Of a stretch of 64,000 nucleotides of DNA, positions 8,885 to 17,034 are shown piece after piece. Origin of the DNA: Roseomonas sp. HF4 (GTDB lineage Bacteria > Pseudomonadota > Alphaproteobacteria > Acetobacterales > Acetobacteraceae); the NCBI RefSeq assembly GCF_005222755.1, contig NZ_STGD01000010.1, forward strand, positions 62,001 through 126,000, read 5' to 3'. Every line of letters begins with the position of its first letter. The first letter of the stretch is position 1. The notes beneath the pieces were generated by a model. That model ran no database searches, was not told the DNA's origin, and saw only the letters and a program-made list of their open reading frames with translations. The position numbers and the translations under genes were made by a program.

Positions 8885-9960
8885 TGGCGGTCCCCTACGA
8901 CCTCACCTGCTGGTACCTGAATGACCGCCGTATCATGGAACTGGTGGGGCCAGGGGCCCTCGACTGCGGCGGTGGTGGGTCACCGTCTCGCGACCCTCAC
9001 CTGGACCGGCTTCGGCGCCTGCGGGACTTGAAGGACGCCGCCATCGACTGGATGCAGGCCGCCAAGCCCTCACCCCTCGGCGTGCTTCTCACGACGGGTG
9101 CCGCCGACGCCGGAAGGGCTTTCACCCATCTCGGGCTCTTTGGCTTCAAGGGCCTGAACAAGTACGACGCGGCTCGGCAAAGTGGACGGTCCGCACCGGT
9201 CCCAGTCGCCTATTCCAAGCTCGATCCTTGGATGCCGAATGGGAAGGTCACCTGCGACTACTATCCAGAACACCTGACGTCGGTGTCAGCATGGGGTGAG
9301 CTATCAGGGCAGAAGCGAAAGTTCTTTCTGGGCGTGATTCAGGACGTTGCGAACGGAGGCATTCGGGCGATCCCGTACCTGTTTGCCGATGTGGTTGAGA
9401 ACCAACTTCGCGGGCAGATCTTGAGCTCCGGCGCCTGGTCGAGCCATCTCGAAATCCACATCGATCAGATCGACTCATTTGCGCGTGTTTCCGAGGTTCC
9501 TCTCGAACGCACGCGGGCCGCTCTCGACAGTCTGAGGGCCGTTCCGGAGCGGCAGATCAAGGAAGCGATCGCCGATATTCTGGGTGAGCCTAACGTCCCG
9601 AAAGACTGGGGCGGCGAGTCGTCAGACCTTTTCAGCAGCAGGGTTACGATCGACGGGAATCGGGCATCCACCGCCTTCCTGCTGAAGGGGCCCGCGAATT
9701 TCAGGCCGATGACGATGGCTGAGCTCGGAAGCAATGGCGATCAAATCCAGAGGCTCTTCACAGAGCCGGCCGAGCTCCTTGTCCTTCAGCATTGCCACGA
9801 GGTCACTTCGGCCGTTCGCACGATGATGCGGGCGTTCGCACAGCAGATGGGCAATCCAAGGCGTTTCGCGATTATCGATGGCTACGACACGATCCGGCTC
9901 CTCACGGCATACGGGAAGTGCGGCTTTGGTCCCGCGGCCTCAGGGCATGATGGAGCCTGA
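8884..9960 (+). CDS. Unrecognised protein, restriction operon
   Basis: I do not recognise this 358-residue protein. It has no signal peptide or membrane segment, so it is probably cytoplasmic. The N-terminal half has a Gly-rich turn (ALDCGGGGSPS) and a helical RLRRLRDLKDAAIDWM. The C-terminal ~130 residues (DWGGESSDLFSSRVTIDG, AFLLKGPA, LLVLQHCHEV, RFAIIDGYDT) alternate hydrophobic strands with Asp/Lys/His. This could be a divergent nuclease-type fold, but the acidic residue of a normal ExK motif is missing, so I only raise the possibility. ATG 8884 overlaps the methyltransferase stop (TGATG), and the helicase gene follows after 3 bp. Tight coupling implies it works with the methyltransferase, Res and helicase. 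Confidence 0.8.
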   Translation: MAVPYDLTCWYLNDRRIMELVGPGALDCGGGGSPSRDPHLDRLRRLRDLKDAAIDWMQAAKPSPLGVLLTTGAADAGRAFTHLGLFGFKGLNKYDAARQSGRSAPVPVAYSKLDPWMPNGKVTCDYYPEHLTSVSAWGELSGQKRKFFLGVIQDVANGGIRAIPYLFADVVENQLRGQILSSGAWSSHLEIHIDQIDSFARVSEVPLERTRAALDSLRAVPERQIKEAIADILGEPNVPKDWGGESSDLFSSRVTIDGNRASTAFLLKGPANFRPMTMAELGSNGDQIQRLFTEPAELLVLQHCHEVTSAVRTMMRAFAQQMGNPRRFAIIDGYDTIRLLTAYGKCGFGPAASGHDGA

Positions 9961-9963
9961 TCG

Positions 9964-12027
9964 ATGGAATTCCGCATCGCCGACAGCTTCACCGCCAGTC
10001 TCGCGAAACTCACCGCGGCCGAGCAGAAGGCGGTGAAGACCACCGCGTTCGATCTGCAGATGGATGCCTCGGCGCCGGGGCTATCGTTCCATAAGGTGGA
10101 TCGGGCGAAGGATCCGAATTTCTGGTCGGTTCGCGTCAATGCCGACATCCGCCTGATCGTGCATCGCACCGGGTCGAGCCTGCTGCTGGCCTATGTGGAT
10201 CATCACGACAAAGCCTATCGCTGGGCTGAGCGGCGAAAGATCGAACGCCACCCGACGACCGGCGCCATGCAGCTGGTGGAGATCCGGGAGCGAGTCGAGG
10301 AGTTGCCCCCCGTCACTCCCGCGACGGCAGCCGCGTCCGTCGGTCCGAAGCTCTTCGCCTCGCTGCGCAAGCTCGAGCTCATGGCCATGGGCGTCCCCGA
10401 GGAGTGGGTCGAGGACGTCCGTGCGCTCACCGAGGACACGCTGTTCAACGTGCTGGGCCACCTGCCGCAGGAAGCACAGGAAGCCCTGTTGCGGTTGGCG
10501 GTGGGCGAGAAGCCACCGGCGCCGCAGCCCGCCCCTGTCAGCGCCGACCCATTTGCGCACCCGGACGCACAGCGTCGGTTCCGGGTGCTGCATGACGTGG
10601 AGGAGTTGCGGCGGGCCTTCGACTACCCGTGGGATCGCTGGGCCGTGTTCCTGCATCCCTCACAGCGGGAGGTGGTGGAGCGGCGCTACGCAGGGCCGGC
10701 CCGCGTGACCGGCTCTGCCGGAACGGGCAAGACGATCGTCGCGCTGCATCGCGCCGCCTATCTGGCCCGAAGCAACCCTAAGGCCCGTGTCCTGCTTGCC
10801 ACCTTTTCCAAGCCACTGGCACGCGCGTTGGCGGGCCGCTTGGAAAGCCTTGTCGGCGGAGAGCCGGCAGTGGCGGCGCGCATCGCGGTCCAGCCGATGA
10901 CCGGCGCAGCCTACGATCTCTACACTGAGGCGTTCGGGCAGCCCAACATCGCTTCCGCCGCCATCGTCCAGGGGTTGCTCCGCAAGGCGAGCCAGGAGTC
11001 CGGCGTCGCCGCCCCACAGCCGTTCCTGATCGCCGAGTGGAATGAGGTCGTGGACGCGCAGCAGACGCGGTCGTGGGAGGCGTATCGCGATGCGCCGCGC
11101 CTGGGGCGGAAGACGCGCCTCGGCGAAAAACAACGTCAGGCGCTCTGGAACGTATTTGCTGCCGTCCAGTCGGGGCTCTCGGCGCAGAAGCTGGTGACCT
11201 GGGCCGAGGTCTTCGCGCGCCTGGCAGAGCGGGCCCGGGCCGGCAAAGCGCCTGCTTACGACCATGTCGTGGTCGATGAGGCCCAGGACCTGGGCATGCC
11301 CGAGGCGCGGTTCTTGGCGGCGATGGCGGGTGACAGGCCGGACGGCTTGTTCTTCACCGGCGACCTTGGGCAGCGGATCTTCCAGCAACCTTTCTCGTGG
11401 AAGGCCCTCGGGATCGATGTGCGCGGGCGATCCATCAGCCTCAGGATCAACTACCGGACCTCTCACCAGATCAGAACCCAGGCCGACCGGCTGCTGCCCG
11501 GCAGCGTTTCTGACGTTGATGGGCTGAAGGAGGGGCGGCGCGGGACCGTGTCGCTCTTCGATGGGCCCGAGCCGGCCGTCCGGCTGTTCCCGGATGACGT
11601 TGCAGAGAGCAAGGCCGTCGGCGCTTGGGTCGCGGACAGGCTGCGCGACGGGTGCGCGCCCGAGGAAATTGGACTTCTTGTGCGCTCGGCCGCCGAGCTT
11701 CCAAGGGCCCGAGCGGCGGCGAAGGCCGCCGGTGCCAAGGCGACGGAGTTCGACGAGAAGGTCGAGACGGTACCCGGCGCGGTCTGCATCAGCCCAATGC
11801 ACCTGGCGAAGGGCCTCGAGTTCAGAGCCGTCGCGGTCATGGCTTGCGACGATGAGGTGCTGCCTTTGCAGGAACGCGTTGAGGCCGTCACCGACGAGGG
11901 GGACCTGCAGGAAGTCTACGAGACGGAACGGCATCTGCTGTACGTCGCATGTACCCGGGCGCGGGATCATCTTTGGGTCTCGGGTGTGCAGCCCGAGTCG
12001 GAATTCCTGCGCGACATGGCGGATTGA
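9964..12027 (+). CDS. RelE/ParE-like domain fused to UvrD-type helicase
   Basis: Predicted superfamily 1 DNA helicase with a toxin-like N-terminus. Residues 1-~85 resemble RelE/ParE toxins (SFTASLAKLTAAEQKAV, FWSVRVNADIRLIVHRTG, LLLAYVDHHDKAYRWAERRK). The helicase starts at ~235: Walker A GSAGTGKT (~250), DEAQD (~437), motif IV-like LRINYRTSHQ (~495) and YVACTRARDHLWVSG (~660). The family as a whole processes DNA ends or displaces strands. Here the RelE-like part may be a nucleic-acid-binding module or an embedded toxin. No separate antitoxin gene is seen, so self-inhibition would be needed if it is toxic. ATG 9964 is 3 bp after the preceding stop. It is the last gene of the operon; the tRNA-Ser gene lies 327 bp downstream. 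Confidence 0.88.
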   Translation: MEFRIADSFTASLAKLTAAEQKAVKTTAFDLQMDASAPGLSFHKVDRAKDPNFWSVRVNADIRLIVHRTGSSLLLAYVDHHDKAYRWAERRKIERHPTTGAMQLVEIRERVEELPPVTPATAAASVGPKLFASLRKLELMAMGVPEEWVEDVRALTEDTLFNVLGHLPQEAQEALLRLAVGEKPPAPQPAPVSADPFAHPDAQRRFRVLHDVEELRRAFDYPWDRWAVFLHPSQREVVERRYAGPARVTGSAGTGKTIVALHRAAYLARSNPKARVLLATFSKPLARALAGRLESLVGGEPAVAARIAVQPMTGAAYDLYTEAFGQPNIASAAIVQGLLRKASQESGVAAPQPFLIAEWNEVVDAQQTRSWEAYRDAPRLGRKTRLGEKQRQALWNVFAAVQSGLSAQKLVTWAEVFARLAERARAGKAPAYDHVVVDEAQDLGMPEARFLAAMAGDRPDGLFFTGDLGQRIFQQPFSWKALGIDVRGRSISLRINYRTSHQIRTQADRLLPGSVSDVDGLKEGRRGTVSLFDGPEPAVRLFPDDVAESKAVGAWVADRLRDGCAPEEIGLLVRSAAELPRARAAAKAAGAKATEFDEKVETVPGAVCISPMHLAKGLEFRAVAVMACDDEVLPLQERVEAVTDEGDLQEVYETERHLLYVACTRARDHLWVSGVQPESEFLRDMAD

Positions 12028-12354
12028 TGGGGGGCGTGGCAGCGCGAAGTGGCCGAGGATCTGTTCTGCTTCGTGAGGCCCGTACCTCTGGTTCGCGCGC
12101 GAAGTACGGATTTCGGGCAAGTGGGGTTCGAACCGCAGCAGGTGCCGACCGCGCTGAAACCGGCCTTTGACCTAGATTTTTGGGGTCCGTACTAAATCGG
12201 CCAAGTCAGCAGGTCCGGAGAGAAATGGCCTCCGGAGAGCGATTTTCGGCCGTCTCCGCGCCGGGCCAGTCAACAGGTCTGGCCCAAAAACCCCAGGAAA
12301 CCTGCCACTCAGCGGGGCGTCCGATCAGGCGGAGAGCATGGCTCGTATGGGAAC
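12028..12354. other. Gene-free right edge of the island
   Basis: No convincing gene is present between the helicase stop and the tRNA-Ser 3' end. There is no integrase, resolvase or transposase fragment. The stretch holds a tRNA-like 21-mer at 12114-12134 (separate entry) and GGTCC/GGCC-rich short repeats. It appears to be the boundary between the acquired island and the core chromosome. Confidence 0.5.
12114..12134. repeat. tRNA-3'-end-like fragment, possible attachment-site remnant
   Basis: The segment cgggcaagtggggttcgaacc matches bases 12358-12379 of the tRNA-Ser gene (cggacagggtgggattcgaac then c) at about 18 of 22 aligned positions, in the same orientation. It covers the acceptor 3' strand and T-arm, the part normally duplicated when an island integrates into a tRNA gene. 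It could be a degraded att site. The short T-arm palindrome GGTTCGAACC also makes a chance match possible. Confidence 0.3.
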
Positions 12355-12445
12355 TGGCGGACAGGGTGGGATTCGAACCCACGATACGCTTTTGACGTAT
12401 ACGCACTTTCCAGGCGCGCGCCTTCGACCGCTCGGCCACCTGTCC
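12355..12445 (-). tRNA. tRNA-Ser (anticodon GGA)
   Basis: On the minus strand the sequence folds as a class II tRNA of 91 nt including an encoded CCA. The acceptor strands GGACAGG and CCTGTCC pair perfectly, with discriminator G. The D-arm contains GCCGAGCGGTCGAAGGC, the anticodon loop CTGGAAA gives GGA (12409-12411), a long variable arm follows as serine tRNAs require, and the T-arm is GTGGGTTCGAATCCCAC. It reads UCC/UCU serine codons. Its 3' end faces the restriction island, the classic geometry for integration at a tRNA gene. Confidence 0.97.
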
Positions 12446-12459
12446 ACGGGCGGCGGACC

Positions 12460-12489
12460 ATAGTCACGGCCGGACCCGGACGCAAGCAA
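12460..12489 (-). promoter_or_regulatory. Candidate sigma70 promoter for tRNA-Ser
   Basis: On the minus strand TTGCTT (12489-12484) and GACTAT (12465-12460) are separated by 18 bp, and the -10 ends 15 bp before the tRNA 5' end. Position and spacing fit a tRNA promoter; the sequence match is moderate. Confidence 0.4.
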
Positions 12490-12530
12490 GCGGCGCCACC
12501 CGATCTGCCCCACCGTTGCCATCCCGCGCC

Positions 12531-14234
12531 ATGGGGCCGAGTATGCCCCGCATGGCAGCAGAACCGCCGGCAACGGAGGCGGCGCGAAGGGCGCGGGCGC
12601 CCCGGCCGGGACCTCGCGGCAGGACCGTCGCCCCTGCCGCACGCGACGCCGTCGCCGCCACCCTCGGCGACCTGCCGCTGCGGCGCGACCTGCTGATCGA
12701 GCACCTCCACGCGCTGCAGGACCGCCACGGCGCCCTGCGGCCGGATCACCTCGTGGCACTTGCCGACCTGCTCGGCCTCGCGCCCGTCGAGGCCTTCGAG
12801 ACTGCCACCTTCTACCATCATTTCGACGCGCTCCCGGCGGACGGGCCGCCGCCGCCGCCCGTGACCATCCGTGTCTGCGAAGGCCTGCCCTGCGTCCTGG
12901 CCGGCGGCGAGGCACTGTTGGCGACACTGCGCGCCACCCCGCCCGGCGCCGCGCGCATCCTGGCCGCGCCCTGCATGGGCGGCTGCGACACGGCGCCCTG
13001 CTGCGCCGCCGCCAGCGGCCCGGCGCAGGCGCATCTTCCGTCTGCCACGTCCGCGCGCGTCGTCGCCGCCTTCGCGCAGGGTGTCCCGCTGCCGCCCTCC
13101 GCGCCGCCGCGACGGCCGCCGCCCTTCCACCGGCTCGCCGCGCTGCGGGAAGGTCACCTGAACCGGGACGCGATGCTCGCTGCCCTCGACGCGTCTGGCC
13201 TCCGCGGCATGGGCGGCGCCGGCTTCCCTGTCGCGCGGAAGTGGCGCGCCGTGATGGCCGCACCCGCCCCGCGCCACCTGGTGGTCAATGCCGACGAGGG
13301 CGAGCCCGGCACCTTCAAGGACCGCTGGATCCTGGACCGCGAGCCCTGGCGTTTCCTCGAAGGGATGCTCCTCGCGGCCGAGGCGATCGACGCCGAGGCC
13401 TGCTGGATCTACCTCCGCGACGAATACCCCGAGGCCCGGCGCCTGCTGGTCCAGGCGCTCGCCGCGCTCGACGCCGACGGCGTCGCGCGCCGGCCAATCC
13501 ACCTCCGCCGCGGCGCCGGCGCCTATGTCTGCGGGGAGGAGACGGCGCTGCTGGAAAGCCTGGAGGGCCGCCGCGGCTATCCACGCCACAAGCCCCCCTT
13601 CCCGGGGGAGCGCGGTCTCTTCGGCCGCCCCACGCTGATCCACAACGTCGAGACGCTGTGGTGGCTCCCGGAGGTGCTGGCCGCGCCCGAAGCCTATGCC
13701 GCCGCGGGCCGCAACGGTCAGGCGGGCGAGCGCCTGTTCAGCCTCTCGGGCCGCGTGCGGCGGCCGGGCGTCTACCGCGCGCCGATCGGCATCACAGCAC
13801 GCGACCTGATCGAGGACTTCGGCGGCGGCATGCCGGGCGACCATCGCCTCGCCGCCTACCTGCCGGGCGGTGCCTCCGGCGGCATCCTGCCCGCGTCCAT
13901 GGCCGACCTGCCGCTCGGCTTCGGCACGCTGGAGACCCACGGCTGCTTTGTCGGATCCGGTGCCGTGATCGTGCTGTCCGACCAGGACGACCTGGCCGAG
14001 GCGGCGCGCAACCTGCTGCGCTTCTTCCGCGACGAATCCTGCGGCCAGTGCACGCCGTGCCGCGTCGGCACGCAGAAGGCGGTGCACCTGCTCGATGCGC
14101 CGCGCTGGGACCGCGCGCTGCTGGCGGAGCTTTCGCAGGCCATGGCCGACGGCTCGATCTGCGGCCTTGGCCAGGCGGCGATGAACCCCGTGCTTTCCCT
14201 GCTGCGCCACTTCCCGGAGGAGGCCGCGCCATGA
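12531..14234 (+). CDS. fdsB: NAD-dependent formate dehydrogenase, fused gamma-beta subunit (NuoE-NuoF-like)
   Basis: Diaphorase subunit that passes electrons from formate oxidation to NAD+. The N-terminal part is NuoE/FdsG-like: a [2Fe-2S] thioredoxin-like domain with CEGLPC (~114) and CMGGCDTAPCC (~147). The remainder is NuoF/FdsB-like: NADH-binding GLRGMGGAGFPVARKW (~223), FMN-binding NADEGEPGTFKDR (~253) and the C-terminal [4Fe-4S] motif ESCGQCTPCRVGT (~502). A fused beta subunit of about this size is known from the two-subunit FDH1 of Methylobacterium. The start is uncertain: in-frame ATGs occur at 12531, 12543 and 12552, and the first ~40 residues are low complexity. The stop overlaps the alpha-subunit start (ATGA), so the two are co-translated. 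Confidence 0.88.
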   Translation: MGPSMPRMAAEPPATEAARRARAPRPGPRGRTVAPAARDAVAATLGDLPLRRDLLIEHLHALQDRHGALRPDHLVALADLLGLAPVEAFETATFYHHFDALPADGPPPPPVTIRVCEGLPCVLAGGEALLATLRATPPGAARILAAPCMGGCDTAPCCAAASGPAQAHLPSATSARVVAAFAQGVPLPPSAPPRRPPPFHRLAALREGHLNRDAMLAALDASGLRGMGGAGFPVARKWRAVMAAPAPRHLVVNADEGEPGTFKDRWILDREPWRFLEGMLLAAEAIDAEACWIYLRDEYPEARRLLVQALAALDADGVARRPIHLRRGAGAYVCGEETALLESLEGRRGYPRHKPPFPGERGLFGRPTLIHNVETLWWLPEVLAAPEAYAAAGRNGQAGERLFSLSGRVRRPGVYRAPIGITARDLIEDFGGGMPGDHRLAAYLPGGASGGILPASMADLPLGFGTLETHGCFVGSGAVIVLSDQDDLAEAARNLLRFFRDESCGQCTPCRVGTQKAVHLLDAPRWDRALLAELSQAMADGSICGLGQAAMNPVLSLLRHFPEEAAP

Positions 14235-16966
14235 CGCGCTTCCTTCTAGACGGGCGCGCGGTCGAGGCCGGTCCGGAGGAGACGATCTGGACGGTCGCGC
14301 AGCGCGAAGGCGTGGCGATCCCGCATCTCTGCCATCGCCCGGAACCCGGCTACCGCCCCGACGGCAATTGCCGCGCCTGCCTGGTGGAGGTGGAGGGCGA
14401 GCGCACGCTCGCCGCGTCCTGCATCCGCACGCCACGTGACGGCATGGTGGTGCGCACCGCGACGCCGCGCGCCGAGAGCGCGCGACGCATGGTGTTCGAA
14501 CTCCTGCTGGCCGACATGCCGGGGCCGGAGGGTCGCGACGCGACGGCGCCCTTCGCGCGCTGGGCGGCGCGGCTCGGCGTCACGCGGTCCCGCTTCGCGG
14601 CCGATGCCCGGCCGCCACCGGACCTCTCGCATCCCGCCATGGCCGTTGCGCTCGATGCCTGCATCGTCTGCGGCCTCTGCGAACGCGCCTGCCGGGAGGT
14701 GCAACACAATGACGTGATCGGGCTCGCGCATCGCGGCGCGGCGGTCACGGTCGCCTTCGACCTGATGGACCCGATGGGCGCTTCCTCCTGCGTCGGCTGC
14801 GGGGAATGCGTGCAGGCTTGCCCGACGGGCGCGCTGCTGCCGAAATCGGTGCTCGACGCGCACGGCCATCGCGCGGCGGAAGCGGCGGAGGAGGTCGCGA
14901 GCGTCTGCCCCTATTGCGGCGTCGGCTGCCAGGTGGGCTTCCGCGTGCGCGGCAACCGCATCGAGGAGGTGGTCGGCCGCGACGGCCCGGCCAATCGCGG
15001 CCGGCTCTGCGTCAAGGGCCGCTTCGGCTTCGACTACCTGGCGCATCCCGACCGCCTCACACAACCGCTGGTCCGGATCGACGGCGCGGCGAAGGACCCC
15101 GCCGACTGCCTCGACCCCGCCCGCGCGCGAAGCAAGTTCCGCGCGGCGTCGTGGGAGGAGGCGATGGGCCGCGCCGCGCAGGGGCTTCTCGGCATCCGCG
15201 ACGGCGTGGGGCCGGACGCGCTGGCAGGCTTCGGCAGCGCCAAGGGCTCGAACGAGGAGGCGTACCTGTTCCAGAAGCTGGTCCGCACCGGCTTCGGCAC
15301 GAACAATGTCGACCACTGCACGCGGCTCTGCCACGCGGCCTCGGTCACCGCGCTGCTGGAGGGCATCGGCAGCGGCGCCGTCACCGCGCCCTTCACGGCG
15401 GTCGCCGATGCCGACGTGATCTTCCTGATCGGCGCACGCCCGACCGAGAACCACCCCGTCGCCGCCACCTTCATCAAGCAGGCGGCGGCGCGCGGCGCCA
15501 CGCTGGTCATCGCCGACCCGCGCGGCAGCGACCTCGACCGCCACGCCACCGAGGTGCTGCGCTTCGCGCCCGGGGAGGATGTCGCGCTGCTCAACGCCAT
15601 GCTGCACGTGATCCTGGGGGAGAACCTGCACGATGCCGCCTTCGTCGCCGCGCGCGTCGAGGGGCTGGAGCGGCTGCGCGCGCATGTCGCATCCTACGCG
15701 CCCGAGGCGGTGGAGACGCGCTGCGGCGTGCCGGCGGGGCAGATCCGCCGCGTTGCGCGGCGCTATGCACAATCTCCGGCCGCGCTGACGCTCTGGGGCA
15801 TGGGCATCTCGCAATCGGTGCACGGCACCGAGAATGCGCGCGCGCTGATCGCACTGGCGTTGGTCTGCGGCCATGTCGGGAAGCGCGGCGCCGGGCTGCA
15901 TCCGCTGCGCGGCCAGAACAACGTGCAGGGCGCGTCCGATGCGGGGCTGATCCCGATGATGCTGCCCGACTACCATCGCGTGGACGACGCCACGGCCCTC
16001 GCGGCGATGGAGGCGCTCTGGGGCGCCGCCCTCGATCCGCGCCCGGGCCTGACCGTGGTCGAGATCCTGGACGCCGCTGAACGCGGTGACATCCGCGGCA
16101 TGTATGTGATGGGCGAGAACCCGGCCATGTCGGACCCCGACCTGGCCCATGCGCGCGCGGCGCTGGCCCGGCTCGACCACTTGGTGGTGCAGGACCTGTT
16201 CCTGACCGAGACCGCGGCACTGGCCGACGTGATCCTGCCGGCCTCCGCCTGGCCGGAGAAGGACGGCACCGTCACCAACAGCAACCGCACCGTGCAGATG
16301 GGCCGCGTCGCGACGGCGCCGCCGGGGGAGGCGCGGCAGGACCTCGCGATCATCGTCGATCTCGCGCGCCGCCTCGGCCTGCCCTGGCGCTACGCGCATC
16401 CGCGCGAGGTCTTCGCCGAGATGGCCGCTGCCATGCCGAGCCTTGCCAACATCACCTGGGAGCGGCTGGGTCGCGAGGGCGCCGTCACCTATCCCTGCCC
16501 GTCGCCGGATGCGCCGGGACAGGAGATCGTGTTCGCCGACCACTTCCCGACACCGGACGGCCGCGCGCGCCTGGTGCCCGCCGGCCCCGGCGACGCAGCC
16601 GAGGTGCCGGACGCCGCCTTCCCCTTCATCCTGACCACCGGGCGCGAGCTCGAGCACTGGCACACCGGCACCATGACGCGGCGCGCGGGCGTGCTCGATG
16701 CGCTGGAGCCTTCGGCCAGCGTCTCCCTCGCGCCGCAGGAGCTGCGCCGCCTCGGCCTGGCGCCGGGCGCGCGCGTGCGCGTGACCACGCGACGGGGCGC
16801 GCTGGAATGCGCGGCGCGCGCCGACCCCGACCTGCCCTCGGGCCTCGTCTTCCTGCCCTTCGCCTTCCGCGAGGCGGCGGCGAACCTGCTAACCGACCCG
16901 CACCTGGACCCCGAGGGCAAAATCCCAGGATTCAAGCTCTGCGCGGCCCGCGTCGAGCCGGCGTGA
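14231..16966 (+). CDS. fdsA: NAD-dependent formate dehydrogenase, catalytic alpha subunit (Mo/W-bis-MGD)
   Basis: Cytoplasmic enzyme oxidising formate to CO2, with electrons passing through Fe-S clusters to the gamma-beta subunit. Domains in order: N-terminal [2Fe-2S] ferredoxin (HLCHRP, NCRACLVEVEG, ~35-60), two [4Fe-4S] sites (ACIVCGLCERAC ~143; SCVGCGECVQACPTG ~186), the molybdopterin-domain cluster VCPYCGVGC (~224), then the bis-MGD fold with the Mo/W ligand Cys in CTRLCHA (~366). The ligand is a normal codon, so this is not a selenoprotein. The length of 911 residues fits FdsA/FdhA. The ATG overlaps the preceding stop by 4 bp. No fdhD (sulfur insertion) or small delta subunit follows, so maturation factors must be encoded elsewhere. 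Confidence 0.92.
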   Translation: MTRFLLDGRAVEAGPEETIWTVAQREGVAIPHLCHRPEPGYRPDGNCRACLVEVEGERTLAASCIRTPRDGMVVRTATPRAESARRMVFELLLADMPGPEGRDATAPFARWAARLGVTRSRFAADARPPPDLSHPAMAVALDACIVCGLCERACREVQHNDVIGLAHRGAAVTVAFDLMDPMGASSCVGCGECVQACPTGALLPKSVLDAHGHRAAEAAEEVASVCPYCGVGCQVGFRVRGNRIEEVVGRDGPANRGRLCVKGRFGFDYLAHPDRLTQPLVRIDGAAKDPADCLDPARARSKFRAASWEEAMGRAAQGLLGIRDGVGPDALAGFGSAKGSNEEAYLFQKLVRTGFGTNNVDHCTRLCHAASVTALLEGIGSGAVTAPFTAVADADVIFLIGARPTENHPVAATFIKQAAARGATLVIADPRGSDLDRHATEVLRFAPGEDVALLNAMLHVILGENLHDAAFVAARVEGLERLRAHVASYAPEAVETRCGVPAGQIRRVARRYAQSPAALTLWGMGISQSVHGTENARALIALALVCGHVGKRGAGLHPLRGQNNVQGASDAGLIPMMLPDYHRVDDATALAAMEALWGAALDPRPGLTVVEILDAAERGDIRGMYVMGENPAMSDPDLAHARAALARLDHLVVQDLFLTETAALADVILPASAWPEKDGTVTNSNRTVQMGRVATAPPGEARQDLAIIVDLARRLGLPWRYAHPREVFAEMAAAMPSLANITWERLGREGAVTYPCPSPDAPGQEIVFADHFPTPDGRARLVPAGPGDAAEVPDAAFPFILTTGRELEHWHTGTMTRRAGVLDALEPSASVSLAPQELRRLGLAPGARVRVTTRRGALECAARADPDLPSGLVFLPFAFREAAANLLTDPHLDPEGKIPGFKLCAARVEPA

Positions 16967-17034
16967 ACAGCCGAGGCTTGCCGGCGGGGCCGCGCCGTCC
17001 CTAGGCTTCAACCCACAGAACGGGAGACACCGAC

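Noticed and set aside
12028..12354. Search for an integrase gene or remnant beside tRNA-Ser
   Set aside because: No frame here resembles a tyrosine recombinase. If one exists it must be left of this window.
13241..14230. N-terminal extension of the formate dehydrogenase alpha frame
   Set aside because: The extension is Arg/Pro/Gly-rich and overlaps the gamma-beta subunit. The family N-terminus starts at ATG 14231.
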